Origin: Psychrobacter arcticus 273-4
GTDB lineage: Bacteria > Pseudomonadota > Gammaproteobacteria > Pseudomonadales > Moraxellaceae
Length of the DNA: 64,000 bases
NCBI RefSeq assembly: GCF_000012305.1
Contig: NC_007204.1
Location: 1,364,001 to 1,428,000, forward strand
Direction: 5' to 3'
Position numbers and translations under genes: made by a program. Below the pieces are notes generated by a model. The model was given only the letters and a program-made list of their open reading frames with translations, was not told the DNA's origin and did not search any database. Of the stretch, positions 17,801-26,466 are shown in pieces (position 1 is the first letter of the stretch; each line of letters begins with the position of its first letter).

Positions 17801-18035
17801 ATGAGCAGAGAATTTGCCCCACAAGAAGGCTCTTGCTCCTGTTATAGCAATACTTATACGATCAACAACCAGCCCATTGGTTGCACTACCTAAACCGACT
17901 ATGCATCTATTTTATAATCACCGCACCAGCGATGTAGATGATGATTTGCCCAAGTATAATGGCTTTGTACAAAGTCAGGCGATGATCGTTAAAGCGCTTG
18001 CTCAAGGTATGTATAAGAGAGTCGCTAAACGCTAG
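17801..18035 (+). pseudogene. Decayed GFA-like (CENP-V/glutathione-dependent formaldehyde-activating) gene
   Basis: From an ATG at 17801 the frame reads MSREFAPQEGSCSCYSNTYT and stops after 30 codons. In another frame the sequence then reads MHLFYNHRTSDVDDDLPKY, ending at 18035. The GSCSC metal-binding start and the FY-R-D-DDLPK end both resemble the two ends of GFA-fold proteins, with the zinc-binding middle missing. I infer a gene reduced by an internal deletion and frameshift. Assignment is from motif memory only. Confidence 0.45.
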
Positions 18036-18082
18036 TAGCATTAACTTTGACAACTTCTACTAATTATCATTAGGAACCTAAC

Positions 18083-18976
18083 ATGACTTCAATTGCAGTA
18101 GAAAATACAGTAAAAAACACTGCCGATATCGCTATTATCGGTGGTAGCGGTCTGTATCAAATGCAAGCTCTAACCAATAAGCGAAGCATTACGATTCCAA
18201 CGCCTTATGGCAATCCGTCCGATGATATTGTGCTTGGTGAACTTGATGGCGTCACGGTCGCATTCTTGACGCGGCATGGTCAAGGGCACAGGTTAACCCC
18301 ATCTGAGGTGCCTTACCGTGCCAATATCTATGCCTTAAAGACTTTAGGCGTACGCTATATCGTCTCAGTATCAGCGGTTGGCTCATTGCAAGAAACGCTG
18401 AAACCATTAGATATGGTCATCCCTGATCAGATGATTGATATGACGAAGCAGCGAGTAAGTACGTTCTTTGGAGAGGGTGCAGTCGCCCATGTATCAATGG
18501 CCGACCCTTTATGCCCTAAGGTGGCAGACATCTTAATGCGAGCTTATGATCAAGCAAATATTGCGGATGGGCAGTGCCATTCAAAAGCGACCTATGTGTG
18601 TATCGAAGGACCTCAGTTTTCAACTCGCGCAGAATCACACTGGTATCGGCAGATGCAAGCAGACATTATTGGTATGACCAATATGCCAGAAGCTAAGCTC
18701 GCTCGCGAAGCCAGCATCGCCTATGCGACCTTAGCGCTTGTGACAGATTTTGATTGCTGGCATCCGCATGAGGAAGCCGTCAGTGCGGATTACGCTATAA
18801 AGAATCTAATGAAAAATGCAGATAACGCGCAGCAAGTGATTAAGCAAGCCGTGGCATTAATTGCATCCGAACAGCCTAAATCCATTGCCCATAATGCTTT
18901 GACCCGAGCATTAGTTACGCCTGTTGAAGCGATGAGCGAAGAGACTAAGACAAGACTTGCGGCGTTACTTCCGTAG
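18083..18976 (+). CDS. mtnP: S-methyl-5'-thioadenosine phosphorylase family protein
   Basis: Phosphorolytic cleavage of 5'-modified adenosine (or inosine) nucleosides, normally 5'-methylthioadenosine to adenine plus methylthioribose-1-phosphate, in purine and methionine salvage. The 297-residue protein has IGGSGLY (phosphate loop) near 20, FLTRHGQGH, HVSMADPLC and EGPQFSTRAE, followed by the nucleoside-binding GMTNMPEAKLARE. An apparent 20-residue extension precedes the core. It converges on the arsenosugar cluster and shares a terminator with arsM. Since the ArsS product is also a 5'-modified adenosine, a role in removing its adenine is an attractive inference; plain salvage is the default reading. 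Confidence 0.9.
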   Translation: MTSIAVENTVKNTADIAIIGGSGLYQMQALTNKRSITIPTPYGNPSDDIVLGELDGVTVAFLTRHGQGHRLTPSEVPYRANIYALKTLGVRYIVSVSAVGSLQETLKPLDMVIPDQMIDMTKQRVSTFFGEGAVAHVSMADPLCPKVADILMRAYDQANIADGQCHSKATYVCIEGPQFSTRAESHWYRQMQADIIGMTNMPEAKLAREASIAYATLALVTDFDCWHPHEEAVSADYAIKNLMKNADNAQQVIKQAVALIASEQPKSIAHNALTRALVTPVEAMSEETKTRLAALLP

Positions 18977-19013
18977 AGGTTAAGACCTTAGACTTTATAA
19001 CGTTTTTTCATAT

Positions 19014-19048
19014 AAAAGAGGCCATCAAATGATTTGATGGCCTCTTTT
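19014..19048. terminator. Bidirectional terminator between mtnP and arsM
   Basis: A perfect 17-bp inverted repeat, AAAAGAGGCCATCAAAT with its complement, around a single central G. T-runs follow on the plus strand (CTCTTTTATTTTT) and A/T-rich sequence on the other side, so it should stop both convergent transcripts. Confidence 0.9.
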
Positions 19049-19107
19049 ATTTTTGACAGATGGCTTTTTTAACAAACCTTTTTCTCAAAATCGTACCAAT
19101 CTTCTTG

Positions 19108-20175
19108 TTAGCAACAGCTTCCTGAATTAACAGACTGCCCGACGTTTGAATCAGACACTATATTGGCTTGATTACCGAACGGTAGGATGTCACCACAGCC
19201 TGCAAAAATACCATAATGACGACTATCATCTCCAATAAAGTCAAAATGCTTAGCAAAGCGTGATTCTTTTAGCATACGAAAAGTATTACCGCAGACGGGG
19301 AAGACGCGGCCCGTCTCAATCGCATGATGCTTATCTAAGTTAAAATGATGCGGTAGCTGGTCAATGGTGCCACGATAAATGACTGCTTGACCATGGTCTT
19401 CACAAGCATCTTCCAGCGTGGCAATCTTAAACAATCGATAAGTAGCGGAAAAAAACTGAATATCGCCAATCTTAGCGGCAAGTAGCGGATCAGTGATTTC
19501 AAGCGGACGGTCTTCAACCAGACGTGGGTCTAAAAAATCAGCATGTCGCGCTAGGCGCTCAAAATCCTTCCAGTATAATGCACCGCTTAAACATTCCCCA
19601 TAGAGGACAGGATCATTGATCAATTGCTGTGGGATACGGCGGTCTGCATAGACGTCAGAGAAGTAAAACTCACCGCCAGGCTTGAGCAAACGCTGCACAC
19701 TGGCCATGACCGCTGCTTTATCAGGTGATAGGTTAATGACGCAATTTGAGACAATGATATCGAAGCTATTGGGGTCTAAGTTTAGCTCATCTAGTTTTTC
19801 GATGTAACCCTTAAGAAAAGTCACATTGTCGTAGCCAAATTTATCCACATGATAATCTTGATGCTGCTTTGCAATGGCCAATTGTTCATCCGTCATATCG
19901 ACACCGACCACATGGCCGGTACTACCAACCAATTGTGCTAATGCATAGACATCACGGCCCGAACCGCAGCCCAAATCTAGGATACGGCAGCCTTCAAGTA
20001 GCGCTGGGCAGACCAATCCACAACCATAATATCGACTTAAAACCTCATCATGAATATTCGCCAACAAAGGCTTCAACCAACTTGGCATATTGCTAACATC
20101 ACAGCATGCTGACGTTTTTAAATCCTCGGTACTTTGTAGCTGCTTGCCATAATAATCTTGAACGACCTCATGCAT
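19108..20175 (-). CDS. arsM: Arsenite methyltransferase ArsM (arsenosugar type)
   Basis: SAM-dependent methylation of arsenite to mono- and dimethylated arsenic in the cytosol. The N-terminal motif YYGKQL-ST-DLKTSACC (about 8-25) is the family hallmark and carries arsenic-binding Cys. The SAM motif LDLGCGSGRD lies at about 67-75, and NCVINLSPDK follows. The C-terminus ends in a GSCC tail. It is the last gene of a five-gene minus-strand cluster headed by arsS, so the dimethylarsenic product is probably routed into arsenosugar synthesis rather than only volatilised. Length 355 is normal. Confidence 0.92.
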   Translation of the reverse strand: MHEVVQDYYGKQLQSTEDLKTSACCDVSNMPSWLKPLLANIHDEVLSRYYGCGLVCPALLEGCRILDLGCGSGRDVYALAQLVGSTGHVVGVDMTDEQLAIAKQHQDYHVDKFGYDNVTFLKGYIEKLDELNLDPNSFDIIVSNCVINLSPDKAAVMASVQRLLKPGGEFYFSDVYADRRIPQQLINDPVLYGECLSGALYWKDFERLARHADFLDPRLVEDRPLEITDPLLAAKIGDIQFFSATYRLFKIATLEDACEDHGQAVIYRGTIDQLPHHFNLDKHHAIETGRVFPVCGNTFRMLKESRFAKHFDFIGDDSRHYGIFAGCGDILPFGNQANIVSDSNVGQSVNSGSCC

Positions 20176-20270
20176 AATACTTTCCTTATTAATAATAAAA
20201 CGGCTTAAGCAATCTTATCAGTGTCATCCTAAAGATAAGAGCTATTAGTCATATTTGAATAACAAGCCAA

Positions 20271-20894
20271 TCAACAGCCTATTTTTTCAAGCCAGCCTAT
20301 GGGCAGATGTTTTAAATCTGCAGGCTCATCAATGTCATGCAATGGCTCTAGTAATGCCAGCGTCCAACCCAATGCTGCGATACGTTGTCGAGTCACCGCT
20401 GCCACGCTGGCAGTACTCCACTCGATATTCGAAAATAAACTAGCCTGAGCTTGCTTAAATCCCAAGAGCACATAACCGCCATCCGAGGCAGGAATCATGA
20501 CCGTATCAGACTGTTTCAATTGCTGCACTGCCTCTTGAATGCGTAATGACGTTAAACTTGGACAATCCGTGCCAATCAATACTAGCTGTTCAAACTTACT
20601 TAGCGCTTGCTGGCTGGCAGCTAACATGCGTAACCCTAAGTCATCATTTACTTGCGATGACCACTGCAATGATTTAGATAAATTAAGCGTCTGCCAGCAC
20701 GGATCCTTTGGCGCTGGACTAACACACAGCTCGACGCTAAATCCAGTTGCTAGTGCCTGCTCAACGCTATGCAATAATAACTGTTTCGCCATAAGTGATG
20801 CGCCATCAAGACCGATTGCGGGTTGCAAACGGGTCTTTGCCATGCCGGGAGCGGGAAACTTGGCAAAAATAATGATGAGCGTGTCTTTTGGCAT
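20271..20894 (-). CDS. TIGR04282/DUF2064 family arsenosugar-associated transferase
   Basis: A 207-residue protein of the DUF2064 family (rSAM-associated 'transferase 1', related to CofC-like nucleotidyltransferases). It shows IIFAKFPAPGMAKTRL at the N-terminus, the usual basic loop, and LIGTDCPSL, SDGGYVLLG as acidic/metal and nucleotide elements. Its genes habitually accompany the ArsS radical SAM enzyme and a GT2 glycosyltransferase, which is the case here. A nucleotidyl or sugar-phosphate transfer step in arsenosugar assembly is plausible but unproven. Confidence 0.88.
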   Translation of the reverse strand: MPKDTLIIIFAKFPAPGMAKTRLQPAIGLDGASLMAKQLLLHSVEQALATGFSVELCVSPAPKDPCWQTLNLSKSLQWSSQVNDDLGLRMLAASQQALSKFEQLVLIGTDCPSLTSLRIQEAVQQLKQSDTVMIPASDGGYVLLGFKQAQASLFSNIEWSTASVAAVTRQRIAALGWTLALLEPLHDIDEPADLKHLPIGWLEKIGC

Positions 20895-20981
20895 AGAATA
20901 TTCGACATTTTATTATCAGAAATTGTGATAGTTTGAGCTTATTAAACGCTCCGTGCTTTTTAATCAAGACTTAATTACTAC

Positions 20982-21722
20982 CTAAGTCTTATAATAACGC
21001 TGCTTAATATTATCAGCAGAGACACCGCGCCAGTAATCAAAACGCAGATGCCACATCAATAATATTGTGCGCCACGTGCCATACTGCTGCCAGCGCCGTG
21101 CTGAAGTTATCACCTTGCTTCGTAGACAAGCCGGCTTACCAATAGCTTTAAGACGTTTGCAAAGCTCAATATCTTCCATAAGTGGCTGCTGAGGGTAACC
21201 ACCCAGCTGCTCAAAAAGTGTTTTTTTGATAAATATCGCTTGATCACCCGTTGCAATCCCACTTAATCTAGAACGCCAATTCATCATCTGACTGACTATG
21301 CTAAGCATCCATTCAGGACTGTCCAAACGCACATCAAAACGTCCCCACTCGGCTCGCATGACGGCCGATGTAATCTCAGTGATAGCATGACTCGGCAGCT
21401 GTGTATCAGCATGTAAAAATAGCAACACATTACCCGTTGCTAGATCAGCACCTACATTCATCTGGATAGCACGACCAGCGGCGGACTCTGTTATTTGCCA
21501 ATCAACAACCTGCCAGTTAATATCTGCTTGACTGCTATTTATCAAACCTTTAATCAGTTTCTTAGCGATAACAACCGAGCCATCCGTTGAGCCGCCATCG
21601 ACCAATATGACTTGATGCGGTAGTGGGTTCAGATGGGCAAGATAACCAATCAATCGCGTCAAATTATCCGCTTCGTTTAATAACGGTACTACGATAGAGA
21701 GTTTAATCGGCACAGCAGTCAT
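20982..21722 (-). CDS. TIGR04283 family arsenosugar-associated glycosyltransferase (GT2)
   Basis: Family 2 glycosyltransferase (rSAM-associated 'transferase 2'), about 246 residues. The N-terminal GT-A fold shows LSIVVPLLNEADNL, then VDGGSTDGS and LFLHADTQLP, where the DXD-like aspartate binds metal-nucleotide sugar. GDQAIFIKKTLFEQLGGYP is a further family segment. The start is uncertain: ATG at 21722 gives a normal N-terminus, while a GTG at 21734 is also open. It sits between the DUF547 gene and the DUF2064 gene. In this context it may attach the arsenic-bearing ribosyl unit to an acceptor. Confidence 0.88.
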   Translation of the reverse strand: MTAVPIKLSIVVPLLNEADNLTRLIGYLAHLNPLPHQVILVDGGSTDGSVVIAKKLIKGLINSSQADINWQVVDWQITESAAGRAIQMNVGADLATGNVLLFLHADTQLPSHAITEITSAVMRAEWGRFDVRLDSPEWMLSIVSQMMNWRSRLSGIATGDQAIFIKKTLFEQLGGYPQQPLMEDIELCKRLKAIGKPACLRSKVITSARRWQQYGTWRTILLMWHLRFDYWRGVSADNIKQRYYKT

Positions 21723-21739
21723 TTTTATTAACACCCAAT

Positions 21740-22549
21740 TTATTTTTTATTCAAGCGCCAATCATAATCGGTATAACTGACTTTTATTTTGCCCTGCGCT
21801 AATGCTTTTGCTTGAGAGCTATTCATTCCTAATGCTTGGCTATAACGTCCCAAAAATTCTTCAACATCATTAGTGCCGCGCCAGCCCATCGCAAAATCTT
21901 CTTTATACCATTTAAAAATGGGCGATATCTCAAGCCTATTGCCTTTTAGGCGATTACGACTGCTATCTGCCAAAAACTTACTGGTGACTTGCTCTAACTG
22001 CTTATCTAAGTGCTTACCAGTAAAAGCATCGCCTAGGAGTGCAGGACAGCCAATGCTTGCGCAATTAACCGCAAAGTGAATACGCGGGTCATTGTAACGC
22101 TTAGAGCCGCGAATCAGATTGTGTTCAATATCATCCAGCGAGCGCGTTTTACCCAACAGTGGTATGAAATTCTGCTTCCAAGGTGAGCTTAATACTGATC
22201 CAATATCTTTAATTGACTTGATATTTGGATATTTGGTGAGCACCAACTCTACCGTACCTGCGTTATAGACATTAATTAGAAATGCTAATTGCTCATCTTT
22301 ATTCCAACGATTAAATTCAGACTGAGTCACTTTACTAGTAGCATTCAGATAGCTTGACAGCTTGCTCTTATCCGCTTGCATGCCAGCATAATCCACTACA
22401 GACGCCTTGCCAGCATTGGTCATGATCACATGTTTATCTAGCAACGCGTCCCAACTGCGGTGATTAAAATTAGCATAGGCCGCTGCACTTGATAACAAGA
22501 TAGCGGTGGCAATAGTCGTTTTGACTACTAAGTTATTGAATAACGACAT
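21740..22549 (-). CDS. DUF547 domain-containing exported protein
   Basis: A 269-residue protein with a signal peptide (TTIATAILLSSAAAYANF) and a DUF547 domain: LAFLINVYNAGTVELVL, then FAVNCASIGCPAL and YNDPRIH. No reaction is established for the family, which has been likened to cysteine/transglutaminase-type folds; the conserved Asn-Cys and His residues would fit a catalytic site. DUF547 genes recur next to arsS, and here the gene is 94 bases from arsS. It is predicted to be periplasmic, unlike the rest of the pathway, which suggests export or outer-layer attachment of the product. Confidence 0.85.
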   Translation of the reverse strand: MSLFNNLVVKTTIATAILLSSAAAYANFNHRSWDALLDKHVIMTNAGKASVVDYAGMQADKSKLSSYLNATSKVTQSEFNRWNKDEQLAFLINVYNAGTVELVLTKYPNIKSIKDIGSVLSSPWKQNFIPLLGKTRSLDDIEHNLIRGSKRYNDPRIHFAVNCASIGCPALLGDAFTGKHLDKQLEQVTSKFLADSSRNRLKGNRLEISPIFKWYKEDFAMGWRGTNDVEEFLGRYSQALGMNSSQAKALAQGKIKVSYTDYDWRLNKK

Positions 22550-22642
22550 TGTATTAACTCCGTTGATATTGATAAGTTTTTGCCTATGCTGATTCTATCT
22601 ATTCTAGTTTCGTCTATTCTCATTTCATGGATATTAATAAAG

Positions 22643-23611
22643 CTAAATAGCTGACTCTTCTAAAGTACCGCCGCAGCTACTGCCCTGTCCTGCCGTACAA
22701 CCATAGCAGTGGTCCGCAATGGCAATATCATCACCAGCAGGATTTTGTGTTAATAAATCTCGTAGATGGCGACGAGATTTGTTTGGCACCGGAATCTCTA
22801 GTTGCTGATTAAAGTCGCAATCAAATAATTCTCCTAGCCAATTCACACTGATAGTCGAGCGGCACATTACTTCGGTTAAATTAGTAGCCACGTAATTGAC
22901 TTTGAGTAGATCCATATAGGGATGGAACTGTTTTTTAGCCAATAGCACCGCACCAAAGCGCTGAATAGGCATATTGATTAAGGCAAACAGCTGATTAAAC
23001 TCAATATCGAAATGCACTTTCAACTCACGCTTATAGTCAGCTTCTAGCTGCTGCTGATTGGGCGGTAGCGTCGCTCCCTGCGGGTTATACACAAGATTCA
23101 ACGTTAAATTCGAACCAGATTTACCGTAACCTAAGGCATTAAGCTTATGCAGTCCTAAGATACTGTCATCAAATGCCCCTTTGCCGCGTTGTTTGTCTAC
23201 ATTTTCTAATGAGTAACAAGGAAGCGAGGCTACTACCTCAACCTCATTGTCCGCTAAGAACTGCGCCATATCCTCATAACCTTCTACCATCAGAATCGTC
23301 AGATTGCAGCGATCAATCACTTTGACACCCAACGCTCGTGCCGCTTTAACCAAGTACTTAAAGTCTTCGTGCATCTCAGGCGCGCCACCAGTCAAATCCA
23401 GTGTATCGATATTTTGCGCTTGTAAAATTTGTGGAATCAGCTCAACCAGCTCACGTGACATCATCTCCGTACGGTACGGACTGGCTGCAACATGACAATG
23501 CACACAGGACATATTGCATAAGTAACCCATATTCACTTGCAGGATTTTAAGCTCTCGCCTTTTAATAGCAGGAAAATCAGTATCTTCGAGTAATTCAATG
23601 GTAGATTTCAT
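22643..23611 (-). CDS. arsS: Radical SAM arsenosugar biosynthesis protein ArsS
   Basis: Radical SAM enzyme that joins a 5'-deoxyadenosyl unit to dimethylated arsenic, giving 5'-dimethylarsinoyl-5'-deoxyadenosine. The cluster-binding motif CNMSCVHC is at residues 32-39. The Cys-rich C-terminal region includes CDFNQQ and CYGCTAGQGSSCGG, the 'rSAM/selenodomain' trait, here with Cys rather than selenocysteine. The 322-residue length is normal. It opens the cluster arsS-DUF547-GT2-DUF2064-arsM. No ArsR gene is visible nearby, so regulation is not clear. Confidence 0.92.
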   Translation of the reverse strand: MKSTIELLEDTDFPAIKRRELKILQVNMGYLCNMSCVHCHVAASPYRTEMMSRELVELIPQILQAQNIDTLDLTGGAPEMHEDFKYLVKAARALGVKVIDRCNLTILMVEGYEDMAQFLADNEVEVVASLPCYSLENVDKQRGKGAFDDSILGLHKLNALGYGKSGSNLTLNLVYNPQGATLPPNQQQLEADYKRELKVHFDIEFNQLFALINMPIQRFGAVLLAKKQFHPYMDLLKVNYVATNLTEVMCRSTISVNWLGELFDCDFNQQLEIPVPNKSRRHLRDLLTQNPAGDDIAIADHCYGCTAGQGSSCGGTLEESAI

Positions 23612-23820
23612 AATGGTATAGAATCCAGTTTTCAGCCTTCTTGAGTATAAATGGACATCACTAAAGTTTTGGTATAGATAGCGTTTGTCTTACAAATCCA
23701 CTGCTTACATAAAGTTAATCTAATTAATAATACCTTATTTTTTCTTAATTGTATTGCCATTAATATTAGATTATTGAACAATATGACATTCGTTATCTAT
23801 TATGCATTTAATCTAGACTT

Positions 23821-23837
23821 CTTAACATCTTCTTAAC
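23821..23837 (+). promoter_or_regulatory. PmrA-like direct repeat CTTAAC-N5-CTTAAC before eptA
   Basis: Two perfect CTTAAC hexamers with an 11-base period, close to the known PmrA box form (YTTAAK, N5, YTTAAK). It lies about 60 bases before the eptA start. The response regulator two genes downstream is the obvious candidate to bind it. Confidence 0.6.
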
Positions 23838-23895
23838 AGAGTAATTGCTACCTTAGAGAATGAAACTTTATCTCATTTTATTAAGAAGTCCGTGT

Positions 23896-25590
23896 ATGTC
23901 AAAACACTTAATTGCTGATCCAGCCGTTGCAGAAACCAATGATGCAAGCCGCGATAAAAGTAAATTTCATCATCGTGAGGTCAATCTTACTTATCTAATT
24001 ATAGTCGTTGTACTATATCTCGTTGCTACTGCAAATATCGGCTTCTTTAAGCAAGTATTAATGATCTATCCATTTGCTGATAACATTGGTTTCATAGCTT
24101 CTCTTAGCGGGCTATTGTTTGGGCTGATGTGGTTATTGTTTCAGCTATTATGTTATCGATCAACAGCAAAAATAGTACTGATTGCTATGGTGCTGATTGC
24201 GGCAGCATGTAGTTACTTCACCGATACTTATGGGACGATATTTGACCGTGGTATGTTGGTTAATAGCTTGCAGACTGATCAAGCAGAAGCGATGGGATTG
24301 ATGGCACCAAGCTTTGTTATTCGACTGCTGCTATTGGGTGTGCTACCAGCTTTTGTGATCAGCAAGATTCGTATAAAGCGCCTATCTATAGGTCGCTCAA
24401 TCGTGCAAAAGGCAATCACCTTGATAACGTCTATTGCGATAATAGCAGTTTGCCTATTGCCATTCGGAGATCAATACGCCAGCTTTTTTCGCCAGCATAA
24501 AATAGTGCGTAGTTATACCAATCCCATTACCCCTATTTATTCTATCATCAAACTCGGTACCGACTATGTCGATGAGCTACGTCGCCCTGATACCTTGATA
24601 CTGCATGCGACAGATGCAAAACATATAGCAGCCGTCAATAGCACAACAAAACCTAAGCTGATGGTATTCGTAGTCGGTGAAACAGTTCGCGCTGATCATA
24701 TTGGTTTAAATGGCTATAAACGCGATACGCTGCCGCTACTTGCCAGCCAGCCAGACATCTATAGCTTCAAGCATGCTACCTCTTGCGGCACTTCAACCGC
24801 TTATTCAGTACCGTGCATGTTCAGTTATGCTAACAGAGAAGACTACGACATAGATACTGCTGAGTACAATGAGAATGTGCTGGATACGCTCAATAGACAA
24901 GGCGTCAATGTCATCTGGCGAGACAACAATTCTAGCTCTAAAGGCGTGGCAGATCGAGTCACTTTTGAAGACTATAAAACCTCTGAGTTAAACCCTAATT
25001 GTGATAGTGAGTGTCGTGATATTGGCATGCTTGACGGCTTTGATACTTTAGTTAAGTCGGACACAGGGGTCAAAGCAGCTGCTAAGCCACAAGATACACT
25101 AATTTTATTACATCAAATGGGCAATCATGGTCCTGCTTATTACCAACGCTATCCTAAAGAGTTTGAAGAATACAAGCCAGTCTGTATGACCAATGAGTTA
25201 TCCAAATGTGATGAACAGTCGGTAATTAACGGTTATGACAATGCGATTCGCTATACTGACTACTTTTTAAATGCCGTCATAGATACGCTAAAACCCTACG
25301 AACAAGACTATGATGTGGTGATGGTATATATTAGTGATCATGGGGAAAGTTTGGGTGAAAACAACGTGTATTTACATGGTCTGCCGTACGGTATTGCGCC
25401 GAATGCCCAAAAACAGGTGCCAGTAATCATTTGGTCTCCTAAAAACAATGGTATTAATACTAAAAGTCTGTCTGATATGACCAATCAGCCGGTGTCACAT
25501 GATTTTATTACCCCAACCTTATTGAGTTTTTTTGGTATTACTACTCAAGAGGTTCAATCAGAACCTACCTTTTTTAAGAATGGTAATTAA
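23896..25590 (+). CDS. eptA: Lipid A phosphoethanolamine transferase (EptA/MCR family)
   Basis: Transfers phosphoethanolamine from phosphatidylethanolamine to lipid A in the inner membrane, lowering surface charge and giving cationic-peptide resistance. About five N-terminal membrane helices (residues about 33-215) precede a periplasmic sulfatase-fold domain with the Thr nucleophile in VVGETVRADH (near 263) and the metal motif SDHGESLGE. I choose the ATG at 23896; an open upstream ATG at 23860 adds 12 residues. The gene is followed by its likely regulators and, after a gap, by dgkA and a PAP2 gene that process the diacylglycerol by-product. Confidence 0.9.
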   Translation: MSKHLIADPAVAETNDASRDKSKFHHREVNLTYLIIVVVLYLVATANIGFFKQVLMIYPFADNIGFIASLSGLLFGLMWLLFQLLCYRSTAKIVLIAMVLIAAACSYFTDTYGTIFDRGMLVNSLQTDQAEAMGLMAPSFVIRLLLLGVLPAFVISKIRIKRLSIGRSIVQKAITLITSIAIIAVCLLPFGDQYASFFRQHKIVRSYTNPITPIYSIIKLGTDYVDELRRPDTLILHATDAKHIAAVNSTTKPKLMVFVVGETVRADHIGLNGYKRDTLPLLASQPDIYSFKHATSCGTSTAYSVPCMFSYANREDYDIDTAEYNENVLDTLNRQGVNVIWRDNNSSSKGVADRVTFEDYKTSELNPNCDSECRDIGMLDGFDTLVKSDTGVKAAAKPQDTLILLHQMGNHGPAYYQRYPKEFEEYKPVCMTNELSKCDEQSVINGYDNAIRYTDYFLNAVIDTLKPYEQDYDVVMVYISDHGESLGENNVYLHGLPYGIAPNAQKQVPVIIWSPKNNGINTKSLSDMTNQPVSHDFITPTLLSFFGITTQEVQSEPTFFKNGN

Positions 25591-25679
25591 ATCATCTATT
25601 ACGCCAGTTAACATCTTTTGAGTTGGTACTGTTCTTAGATAAAACATTCGTAGATAAAACAGTCATGGATAAAAAGCTT

Positions 25680-26366
25680 ATGTACAAAATTCTTCTCATT
25701 GAAGACAATCCCGATATCGTGGCAAATATCTATGCTTTTTTTGAACCAAAAGGATTTGAGCTGGATAATGCCCATAATGGTCTGAGTGGCTTGGCACTGG
25801 CAGCAAACAATCGTTACGACGTGATACTACTGGATGTGATGCTTCCCGGTATGGACGGTACCAAACTGTGTAAAATGCTCAGAGAAGAGCTGCATGATAA
25901 GACGCCCGTATTAATGCTAACCGCGCGTGACACTATTTTGGATAAAGTCGCAGGGTTTGATAGTGGTGCTGATGACTATTTGGTCAAACCTTTCTCATTG
26001 GTTGAATTAGAAGCACGTATAAAAGCGCTGATACGCCGTCATCAAGACGAACATTTTCAGCACAATATACAAGTAGGCTCATTGTCTCTTAACGTAGCTG
26101 AACACAGTGTCAAACGAGACGACAAGCCATTAAAATTAACCCCAACGGGATTCAAAATTCTGCACACTCTAATGAGTGCCTCGCCACGAGTGGTTAGTAA
26201 AACTGAGCTTGAGGAAAAGGTATGGGAACAGGATGTGCCAAGCAGTGATGCCCTTCGCACACATTTGCATAGTGTGCGTGCACAAGTTGATAAGCCGTTC
26301 GATAAAACCATGATAGTGACGATGCCTGGCGTTGGTTACCAAATTATTGATCCAGACAAGGTGTAA
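25680..26366 (+). CDS. OmpR/PmrA-type response regulator
   Basis: Two-domain response regulator of about 228 residues: an N-terminal receiver with phospho-acceptor Asp near residue 52 in LLDVMLPGMDG, and the conserved KPFS lysine, followed by a C-terminal winged helix with VSKTELEEKVW. The open frame reaches back to a TTG at 25623, but ATG at 25680 (MYKILLIEDNPDI) is the normal start; 25665 is a third option. It lies between eptA and its cognate kinase gene, so it probably regulates eptA through the CTTAAC repeats. Confidence 0.9.
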   Translation: MYKILLIEDNPDIVANIYAFFEPKGFELDNAHNGLSGLALAANNRYDVILLDVMLPGMDGTKLCKMLREELHDKTPVLMLTARDTILDKVAGFDSGADDYLVKPFSLVELEARIKALIRRHQDEHFQHNIQVGSLSLNVAEHSVKRDDKPLKLTPTGFKILHTLMSASPRVVSKTELEEKVWEQDVPSSDALRTHLHSVRAQVDKPFDKTMIVTMPGVGYQIIDPDKV

Positions 26367-26466
26367 AAACCCATAATATGACTTCATTATGAAACGCTAT
26401 AATGAGGAGTCCTACCTGTATTTCTTCTTACCCTCTCTATTGCCCGACTCTAAATAAGCACATGCC

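Noticed and set aside
17814..18035. A 73-codon frame read as an independent gene
   Set aside because: It starts with a rare codon and its only family-like part is the C-terminal end of a decayed gene, so I describe it as a pseudogene.
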